Positions 24,488 through 30,481 of a stretch of DNA of 30,481 nucleotides are shown in pieces. How positions within the stretch are numbered: the stretch's first letter is position 1; each line of letters starts with the position of its first letter. The stretch is from an uncultured Clostridium sp. (lineage in GTDB: Bacteria > Bacillota > Clostridia > TANB77 > CAG-508): NCBI GenBank assembly GCA_900557045.1, contig USQY01000017.1, forward strand, positions 1 through 30,481, read 5' to 3'. A program made the translations under genes and the position numbers. The notes beneath the pieces were generated by a model. It searched no databases. It worked only from the letters and a program-made list of their open reading frames with translations, and was not told the origin of the DNA.

Positions 24488-24841
24488 GTACATCTTCTTT
24501 TGTTTCTGGCTGATATTTTTCTAATATTGTTGTACTAGTGCGACACTTTCTGGATCTCTTTGTATTTTTTTCCCATTTATAATTCATACATTTTTATTAT
24601 TATATTTTTTTACTAAAAAAGTAAAGTGTATAAGTTTTGGTACCTTCTAACTTACACACTTTATTTTTCACTATCTTTAGTAATCCTTTTTATCTATATA
24701 TTTTTCTATTTATACTTTTTATTTCATTTATATTTTTCCTTTATTTTTTATAATCCTTCCCATTTTTTAATTTTATCTATTACAATTATATTATTCTTAT
24801 TTTTAATTTTATTATTTATTTTATTGTTACAATCAACAAAC
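24488..24841. other. AT-rich intergenic gap with one more hairpin
   Basis: No credible gene is seen. A frame of 88 codons (24626-24892, +) is almost only Phe, Leu, Ile and Tyr and reflects T-rich sequence. A stem of 14 pairs with one mismatch (24623-24636 with 24649-24662) has an A run before it and a T run after it. It probably ends transcription from the leftward M23 gene at 24842. Confidence 0.55.
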
Positions 24842-25468
24842 CTAAAAAAGAGTCAGTGGATCAATTGTTACATTCTTCTTTTTTATACTTAAATGTAAAT
24901 GTGATCCAGTAGTAGCTCCATTAGTTGGGTTTCCATTTGCATCTTTATACGGATTTCCTGTAAAACCATATACATTTTTAGGTCCTACTTGTGCAATAAC
25001 TTGACCTTGGTATACATATTCTCCAACATGAACTATATAATTAGGTGAAATATGATGGAATGTTACAGTATATTCCTCATTTTGTACAACAACACTATAC
25101 CCCCCACTTCCCATAAATCCAGTACGCGTAACTATTCCTGATATAACAGAAATTATATTAGTTCCTGCAGGTGCTGGAATATCAATTCCACCATGAAAAG
25201 ATGTAGCACCGGCAGTTGGACTACTTCTATTACCGAAATATGAACTTATTCTATTATATCCTGGTAATGGCCAATATACATTATTATAAGATAATATTTT
25301 TCCATTAAAAAAATTTAAATTTTCATTTGAATTTTGATTATAATTTTTATTAAAATTTTGATTAACTAAATCATTTGATAAAAATGGTATAAAAAATATA
25401 CAAATAAAAATAACAAATAATGAAATAACAAGAAAATAATTTTTAGAAATTTTTGAGACATTAAACAT
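24842..25468 (-). CDS. Membrane-anchored M23 family peptidase
   Basis: The 208 residues start with a membrane helix (about 11-30), then an Asn-rich linker, then a LytM-type peptidase domain: SSYFGNR, FHGGIDIPAPAGT with the His and Asp zinc ligands, GSGGYSVVVQN, VTFHHI and GSHLHLSI with the second His pair. All zinc and catalytic residues are present, so it is probably an active peptidoglycan endopeptidase on the outer face of the membrane. The only GGAG is 22 bases before the ATG at 25468, further than normal, and no alternative start with a better site exists. Confidence 0.9.
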   Translation of the reverse strand: MFNVSKISKNYFLVISLFVIFICIFFIPFLSNDLVNQNFNKNYNQNSNENLNFFNGKILSYNNVYWPLPGYNRISSYFGNRSSPTAGATSFHGGIDIPAPAGTNIISVISGIVTRTGFMGSGGYSVVVQNEEYTVTFHHISPNYIVHVGEYVYQGQVIAQVGPKNVYGFTGNPYKDANGNPTNGATTGSHLHLSIKKKNVTIDPLTLF

Positions 25469-25635
25469 AATTGAATAAATTAAAGCTTTTCTCCTTTTTA
25501 AATTTAGGTTTTAATACTGGTAAACCTATTAACCTTTTATAGTAAGTACTAAGCAAAATATAAATAAAATTATTACTACTTTCAATATATAGATTACAAA
25601 AGAACTTATTTTCCTCTTTTACAGCATTATATAAA

Positions 25636-25675
25636 TTATAAATGAACCCAGTACGAATTTAGGTTCATTTATAAA
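25636..25675 (-). terminator. Hairpin downstream of gtrA
   Basis: A perfect stem of 13 pairs (25636-25648 with 25662-25674) lies 16 bases after the leftward gtrA stop. The T tract after it is weak. Confidence 0.5.
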
Positions 25676-25690
25676 TTTCAACTGCATCAA

Positions 25691-26119
25691 TTATTTTTTG
25701 AACGCAAAAAATTTGCTTAAAAAGAAATTTAATACAATAACTAAAACAGTAATTGTTAATTTACTAATTAAATTTGGAATATTTAAAACATTAAATAATA
25801 ACATAAATCCAAAGAATTCCACAATCATTGTAAATAGTCTTGCTGAGAAAAATTTTAGCATTTCCATAAAAATTTCTTTGAAATTAGATGCTTTAGAATT
25901 AAAAACTAATCTTCTATTTGTAATATATGCAAAAACAACAGCTAAAAATATAGCTATTACATTTGAAATATTTTCATTTACATGACAAAATGTAGTTAAT
26001 ACATAAAATGTACCCACATTTACAACAGTTGTTAGTCCCCCAAAAACAATGTAAAGAATTACTTCCTTTGTCATAAATTTTTTTATTATAGAATTAATTA
26101 ATTGTATTATTTTCTGCAT
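25691..26119 (-). CDS. GtrA family membrane protein
   Basis: The 142-residue protein has four membrane helices (about 19-40, 47-66, 86-108, 115-136). YIVFGGLTTVVNVGTFYVL, AVVFAYITNRRLVF and the end FFLSKFFAFKK are the GtrA pattern. These small proteins flip or carry lipid-linked sugars, for example undecaprenyl-phosphate glucose, for decoration of wall polymers. GGAG lies five bases before the ATG. No glycosyltransferase gene is adjacent, so its sugar is unknown. Confidence 0.9.
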   Translation of the reverse strand: MQKIIQLINSIIKKFMTKEVILYIVFGGLTTVVNVGTFYVLTTFCHVNENISNVIAIFLAVVFAYITNRRLVFNSKASNFKEIFMEMLKFFSARLFTMIVEFFGFMLLFNVLNIPNLISKLTITVLVIVLNFFLSKFFAFKK

Positions 26120-26247
26120 AAATTCTCCATTCTTTAATACATATATTTAGGTTTTATTAATTGGATAACCTATAAATCCAATAAATCCAAAAATAACTTT
26201 GATATTCCCATACCAAAGTTACTTTTAACTCCTCTTGGGAGCAATAT

Positions 26248-26322
26248 TGGCAGGGGTAGTAGGATTCGAACCCACACAGGCGGTTTTGGAGACCGATGTG
26301 CTACCATTGACACTATACCCCT
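26248..26322 (-). tRNA. trnW: tRNA-Trp (CCA anticodon)
   Basis: Read on the - strand, the seven-base acceptor arms pair fully and enclose a D-arm (GTGT/GCAC), an anticodon loop CTCCAAA with anticodon CCA, and a T-arm with GTTCGAAT. The 3' CCA is encoded (26248-26250). The top pair of the anticodon stem is a mismatch; all else is normal. Confidence 0.95.
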
Positions 26323-26491
26323 ATCTGTTCAACAGTATTTATATTAACATATTTATTATATTCGCGCAATAGATTTCTTAAAATTTGCGAAAATAAATTT
26401 TTTACTTTTACCTGTATATATTGCTTTTACTTTACAAATTTGTATTTAGTTTTTAACTTGGCAGATAATTTTCTGTACCACAATTGTGTAC

Positions 26492-26520
26492 TTGACTAAC
26501 CCAAAAATATATAGTAATAT
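26492..26520 (+). promoter_or_regulatory. Sigma-A type promoter for the clpE-like gene
   Basis: TTGACT (26492-26497) and TAATAT (26515-26520) are 17 bases apart, about 56 bases ahead of the start codon. I see no CtsR-type direct repeat or CIRCE element here, so heat-shock control is not supported by the sequence. Confidence 0.65.
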
Positions 26521-26576
26521 TATATATTATAAAATATATAAGAAACAAATAAAAAAGAATAGGTGGTTTTTAATTA

Positions 26577-28898
26577 ATGTTATGTACAAAATGTAAGAAA
26601 AACACAGCAGTTGTTTTTTTAAATAAACTTGATGAATCAGGCAACCAAAAATTAGAGGGGCTTTGCTATAATTGTGCCAAAAGTTTAGGTATAAACCCTT
26701 TAGAAGCATTAGCAAAGCAAGCTAATTTAAACGAAAATGACATAGAAGATATGACAAGACAATTTGAAAACATGTTTAATGATTTATCAGAAAATATGAG
26801 TGATGAAGAAATAAATAATTTAATGTCTGGAAATCCAGAAGATTTAGAAAACATGGACTCTAATACATTAGGTTCAATTTTTTCAGGTATATTGGGAACA
26901 ACCCAAAACCCTACCTCATCTTCTGAATCACAAGCTTCTCAAAATTCAGATAAAACTCAAAAAGTAAAAATTGATAAAAAACAAAATAAGAAGAAGAAGG
27001 CTTTAGACACATATGGAACTAATTTAACAATAAAAGCCAAAAATAACCAATTAGATGCTGTAATAGGCCGTGATAGAGAAATTCAAAGGATTGTACAAAT
27101 TTTAAATAGACGTTCAAAAAACAATCCATGTCTAATAGGTGAACCTGGTGTTGGTAAAACTGCTATTGCTCAAGGTTTAGCAATAAAAATAGCAAATGGA
27201 AATGTTCCTGCTAAACTTTTAAATAAAGAAGTTTACCTTTTAGATATGACTGCAGTTGTGGCTGGGACACAATTTAGAGGTCAATTTGAAGCTAGAATGA
27301 AATCTATAATAGATGAATGCAAAAATTTGGGTAATATCATTTTAGTTATAGATGAAATTCACAATATAATTGGTGCAGGTGATGCGGAGCATTCTATGAA
27401 TGCTGCTAATATCTTGAAACCATCATTATCAAATGGTGAAATTCAATTAATTGGTACTACCACTCTAAAAGAATATAGAAAATATATTGAAAAAGATTCT
27501 GCTCTTGAAAGAAGATTTCAACCTGTAAAAATCGAGGAACCTTCTGTTGAAGATTCTATTGAAATATTAAATGGTATAAAAAAATATTACGAAGATTATC
27601 ATAAAGTAAAAATTTCAAAAGACGTTATAAAAAATACTGTTATAATGTCTGAAAAATATATTCATGATAGATTTTTACCAGATAAAGCTATTGATATTCT
27701 AGATGAGGCTTGTTCAAGAATTAATTTAAATAATAAACAATTATATCAATTGGAAGTTTTAAAAAATGAATTAAAAAAAGTCCAAGAAGAAAAAGAAGAG
27801 GCTGCTTCTGCAGATTCAACTGAAGATTATCAAAAAGCAGCTGAACTAAAAACTAAAGAATGCCAATTAAATGAACAAATTGATAAACTTAATAAATCAA
27901 TGAAAACTGTTAGTTTATCTGTTCAAGATATAGCAAATGTAATAGAACATTGGACTAAAATTCCTGTTAAAAAAATTACAGAAGCTGAAACACAAAAACT
28001 ATTAAATTTAGAAACTAATTTACATAACAGAGTAATTGGTCAAGATGAAGCTGTAGAAGCTGTTTCAAGAGCAATAAGAAGAAATCGTGCAGGACTTAAA
28101 ACAACAAAACGTCCACCATCATTTATATTTGTAGGACCTACAGGTGTTGGTAAAACTGAACTTGCTAAATCTCTTGCATATGAAATGTTTGGAAATGAAA
28201 ACTCAATTATTAGAATAGATATGTCTGAATATATGGAAGGACACTCAACTTCAAAATTAATTGGTTCACCTCCAGGCTATGTTGGATATGATGATGCTGG
28301 TCAACTTACAGAAAAAGTTAAACGTAACCCATACTCTATAATTTTATTAGATGAAATTGAAAAAGCTCATCCAGATGTTTTTAACATATTATTACAAGTT
28401 TTAGATGAAGGTAGATTAACAGATTCACAAGGTAATACAGTTAATTTTGAAAATACTATAATAATTATGACATCAAATGCTGGTTCAACATCAAATACTA
28501 ATTCAATAGGTTTTGGTGCCACATCAGAAGCTAAAAGAAACAAAATTTTAGATAGTTTACGTGAAATATTTAGACCTGAATTTTTAAACAGAATTGATGA
28601 AATTGTTGTATTTGAACAATTATCAAAAGAACAACTGCTTCAAATAGTTAATTTAATGCTTTCAGAAACTGCAAAAGTTTTACAAGATAAAGATATTACA
28701 ATGGAAGTTTCCGCAGAAGCTAAAGAATTCATTTTACAACAAGGAACAGATTTAAAATATGGTGCACGTCCTTTAAGAAGAGCTATTCAAAGATATATTG
28801 AAGATGAAATATCTGATTTAATTTTAAAATCAGAACTAAAAAACGGACAAAAAATAACAATAACATTTGACACTAAGTTACATTTTAATGTACAATAG
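26577..28898 (+). CDS. clpE: ClpE-like ATP-dependent Clp protease ATPase subunit with N-terminal zinc finger
   Basis: This HSP100 unfoldase of 773 residues has two AAA+ domains. The N-terminus is a four-cysteine zinc finger (Cys3, Cys6, Cys30, Cys33), as in ClpE and McsA, and not the Clp-N repeat of ClpC. A variable linker (about 70-145) follows. The first ATPase has GEPGVGKT (188-195) and VIDEIH (257-262), the second GPTGVGKT (520-527) and LLDEIEKAH. A middle coiled coil is near 390-440. The loop SIGFGAT supplies an IGF tripeptide for docking to ClpP, so it probably feeds a protease. AGGTGG lies ten bases upstream of the ATG. No ctsR, mcsA or mcsB gene is adjacent. Confidence 0.92.
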   Translation: MLCTKCKKNTAVVFLNKLDESGNQKLEGLCYNCAKSLGINPLEALAKQANLNENDIEDMTRQFENMFNDLSENMSDEEINNLMSGNPEDLENMDSNTLGSIFSGILGTTQNPTSSSESQASQNSDKTQKVKIDKKQNKKKKALDTYGTNLTIKAKNNQLDAVIGRDREIQRIVQILNRRSKNNPCLIGEPGVGKTAIAQGLAIKIANGNVPAKLLNKEVYLLDMTAVVAGTQFRGQFEARMKSIIDECKNLGNIILVIDEIHNIIGAGDAEHSMNAANILKPSLSNGEIQLIGTTTLKEYRKYIEKDSALERRFQPVKIEEPSVEDSIEILNGIKKYYEDYHKVKISKDVIKNTVIMSEKYIHDRFLPDKAIDILDEACSRINLNNKQLYQLEVLKNELKKVQEEKEEAASADSTEDYQKAAELKTKECQLNEQIDKLNKSMKTVSLSVQDIANVIEHWTKIPVKKITEAETQKLLNLETNLHNRVIGQDEAVEAVSRAIRRNRAGLKTTKRPPSFIFVGPTGVGKTELAKSLAYEMFGNENSIIRIDMSEYMEGHSTSKLIGSPPGYVGYDDAGQLTEKVKRNPYSIILLDEIEKAHPDVFNILLQVLDEGRLTDSQGNTVNFENTIIIMTSNAGSTSNTNSIGFGATSEAKRNKILDSLREIFRPEFLNRIDEIVVFEQLSKEQLLQIVNLMLSETAKVLQDKDITMEVSAEAKEFILQQGTDLKYGARPLRRAIQRYIEDEISDLILKSELKNGQKITITFDTKLHFNVQ

Positions 28899-28931
28899 AC
28901 TTGTATAAATCATAAAAATGGAGGAATTTAT

Positions 28932-29243
28932 ATGCTTAAACATGTACCAAACACTTTAACAATAGCACGTTTTATATTAATTCCATTTATACTAACATCT
29001 TTAATTAATGATAATTATTTTTTAACATTTATATTATTAACAATTTCTGGATTAACTGATGTTTTAGATGGTTTTCTTGCTAGGAAATTTAATTTAATAA
29101 CTAACTTTGGAAAATTAATAGATCCATTAGCAGATAAATCTACTCAAATAGCAATCTTAGCCACTTTAGCTTTAAAAAATATTATCCCTATATGGATGAT
29201 TGTTGTTCTATTTTTAAAGGAATTTCTTATGAAGAAGCGGTAA
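28932..29243 (+). CDS. pgsA: CDP-diacylglycerol-glycerol-3-phosphate 3-phosphatidyltransferase, N-terminal part only
   Basis: The first 97 or so residues are a clear PgsA, the enzyme that makes phosphatidylglycerol-phosphate from CDP-diacylglycerol. The start HVPNTLTIARFILIP and the whole catalytic motif DVLDGFLARKFNLI followed by GKLIDPLADK (two Mg-binding Asp pairs) are present. The gene breaks off near 29219-29233 after FLKEFLM, about 80 residues short, losing three of its helices. It ends in three stray residues from the joined HAD gene. GGAGG lies upstream, 34 bases after the clpE stop. The 5' part belongs to the central block. Confidence 0.88.
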   Translation: MLKHVPNTLTIARFILIPFILTSLINDNYFLTFILLTISGLTDVLDGFLARKFNLITNFGKLIDPLADKSTQIAILATLALKNIIPIWMIVVLFLKEFLMKKR

Positions 29244-29671
29244 AAATGAATGAAATATATACAGAAGGACTAAAACGAAAAGTACAAGAAATAGAAGGAG
29301 CTAAGGAAATCATAAAATATTTAAAAGACAAAAAGTATAAGCTTATAATTGCAAGTAATGGACCAAGCACAGCAATACCATCAAAATTGAAGGGATTAGG
29401 AATAAATGAATATATAGATGAAACCTTTGCAGCAGATGAATGTGGAAGTATGAAACCACATGCATATTTTTATGAAGCTTTGTTTAATAAAATAAATAAC
29501 CATAATACCAAAGAAATGTTATATATAGGTGATGAGTTAGAAAAAGATATTAAAGGTGGAAACGAAGTAGGAATGGATACATGTTGGTTTAATATTAGGA
29601 ATGAGAATGCTAGTATTTATAAGCCAACATATGAGATACATAAGTTAGAAGAATTAAAAAATATATTATAA
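29222..29671 (+). pseudogene. HAD superfamily phosphatase (YjjG type), C-terminal part
   Basis: From about 29222 a different frame encodes the last 149 residues of a HAD hydrolase: GISYEEAVKMNE, VEGAKEIIKYLKDKKYKL, motif II IIASNG, motif III Lys in MKPHAYFYE, and motif IV IGDELEKDIKGG. Motif I with the nucleophile Asp is missing, because the 5' third is replaced by pgsA sequence, so it cannot be active. In intact form such enzymes remove phosphate from nucleotides or small sugars. It is followed within 16 bases by the pyrophosphatase gene and would be the first of a new operon. Confidence 0.8.
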
Positions 29672-29687
29672 AAAGGGAGAAAAAGAT

Positions 29688-30269
29688 ATGGAGGAAATAG
29701 TATTTGTAACACATAACAAAGGTAAAATAGCATCTGCACAAAAACAATTAGCAGGAGTAAATGTAAAAATATTCGAATATGAGTTAGACGAACCAAGAAG
29801 TGATGATATAAAATTTATTTCAAAAGCAAAAGTAGAAGAGGCGTATAAATTAGTAAAAAAGCCATGTATTTCTTTAGATTGTGGTTTCTGGATAGAAGAA
29901 TTAAATGGATTTCCACGAGCATTTGTTAACTTTTCATTAGAAACATTAGGACTAGAAGGAATCTTAAAATTAATGGAAGGAAAAGAAAACAGAAACTGCA
30001 AATTCACAGAATGTTTATCATACTATGATGGAAAAGAAGTACATCAATTTATGGGAGAGCATAAAGGGAGACTAGCAAAAGAAATATTAGGAAATGATAC
30101 AAACGAAAAATGGTCAGATTTATGGTATATCTATATACCTAGTGGATATGAAAAGACATTAGCACAAATGACTAAAGAGGAACGAGCTACGAGGAAAAAG
30201 TATGAAAGTAAAGATGCAATGAAAATATTCGCAAATTGGTATTTAGAAAATAATGCAAATTTATTATAG
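29688..30269 (+). CDS. HAM1/RdgB-like non-canonical purine NTP pyrophosphatase
   Basis: The 193 residues open with EIVFVTHNKGKIASAQ (the substrate loop of the ITPase family) and continue with EEAYKLVKKPCISLDCGFWIEELNGFPRAF, in which the catalytic Asp and the D-x-G-like segment are recognisable. Such enzymes hydrolyse ITP, XTP or dITP to the monophosphate and keep deaminated purines out of nucleic acid. The sequence is divergent from typical RdgB (for example SLDCGFWIEEL in place of SDDSGL), so substrate choice may differ. GGGAG lies eight bases before the ATG. Confidence 0.8.
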   Translation: MEEIVFVTHNKGKIASAQKQLAGVNVKIFEYELDEPRSDDIKFISKAKVEEAYKLVKKPCISLDCGFWIEELNGFPRAFVNFSLETLGLEGILKLMEGKENRNCKFTECLSYYDGKEVHQFMGEHKGRLAKEILGNDTNEKWSDLWYIYIPSGYEKTLAQMTKEERATRKKYESKDAMKIFANWYLENNANLL

Positions 30270-30419
30270 AGTTTAAAATTTTGAATAGTTGGATATAAAT
30301 ATTTAGATAAAAAGTAGTAAAATAGAAGCTTTTATGATATAGTTCTTTGTAAAATAGGAGTAGCAAGTTTAATATGTGAATGTTAAAATCACATATACTG
30401 GCGAATAAAGGAGTATATT

Positions 30420-30481
30420 ATGAGAGCTAATTTTTTTGGAAGTACAGCATGCTATTTAAAGAAAGACAACAAAATATTATT
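30420..30481 (+). CDS. Start of a further gene, possibly a Nudix hydrolase
   Basis: An ATG at 30420 with AAAGGAG seven bases upstream opens a frame that runs off the end of the window. The visible 20 residues include a beta-strand pattern (TACYLKKDNKIL) seen at the N-terminus of Nudix hydrolases. The Nudix box itself is out of view, so the family is only a guess. Confidence 0.45.
   Translation, partial: MRANFFGSTACYLKKDNKIL

Noticed and set aside
24626..24892. An 88-codon, very hydrophobic frame
   Set aside because: Composed almost only of Phe, Leu, Ile and Tyr from T-rich DNA; begins in a terminator hairpin and overlaps the M23 gene on the other strand.
26120..26576. CtsR or CIRCE heat-shock operator ahead of the clpE-like gene
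   Set aside because: No direct heptad repeats or CIRCE inverted repeat were seen; only a plain promoter is supported.

Overview
The window reads as DNA from low-GC, Gram-positive-type gut bacteria (Clostridia-like), but it looks mosaic. The central 25 kb (about 4.43-29.22 kb) is coherent: AT-rich genes, GGAGG-type ribosome sites, several TTG/GTG starts, and Firmicute markers (SpoVD-type PBP with PASTA domains, EndoA/MazF, a GerS-like LolA-fold protein, RodA, MinDE, a ClpE-like unfoldase). The two ends seem to come from other genomes. At about 0.5, 4.43 and 29.22 kb, unrelated protein halves are joined inside reading frames. Such joins are typical of chimeric assembly or recent illegitimate recombination. 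I assign no species.

Layout. 1-4.3 kb: the end of a TM2-domain protein, a glycosyltransferase whose N-terminal half is replaced by a small membrane protein, a holin-like membrane protein, a GC-rich structured intergenic block, a SulP anion transporter, a class II aldolase and the last third of a codon-poor tpiA fragment. 4.3-16.1 kb: MurL (the epimerase of the MurD2/MurL route to D-glutamate in peptidoglycan) followed by the first 40 or so residues of its MurD-like partner, then a DEAD-box helicase, SpoVD, pyrimidine-nucleoside phosphorylase, RNase HII, a pilin-like membrane protein, HtrA, MazF and the GerS-like protein. 16.3-22.4 kb: DusB, RodA, MinE (with a long basic tail), MinD and the CCA-adding enzyme, interrupted by palindromic repeats. 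22.4-28.9 kb: a frameshifted M23 peptidase, a polysaccharide deacetylase, a second M23 peptidase, GtrA, tRNA-Trp and the ClpE-like ATPase. 28.9-30.5 kb: a truncated pgsA joined to a truncated HAD phosphatase, a HAM1/RdgB-like pyrophosphatase and the start of a possible Nudix gene.

Many genes of the central block serve the envelope and cell shape: MurL/MurD2, SpoVD, RodA, MinDE, two M23 hydrolases, a deacetylase and GtrA. The rest are RNA metabolism and protein quality control housekeeping.

The signals most worth a second look are: (1) two copies of a palindromic element of about 180 bp (17535-17712, 22166-22346) and an unrelated element with a perfect 40-bp inverted repeat (13221-13471); (2) local islands of + strand C enrichment around these elements that affect genes on both strands in the same polarity and fade with distance; (3) a MinE with a Lys/Thr/Ala-rich histone-like tail of about 90 residues; (4) the MurL-MurD2 pair; (5) an M23 gene split exactly at an A AAA AAA slippery run; and (6) the gene-internal junctions. 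No CRISPR array, prophage or recognisable defence operon was seen.
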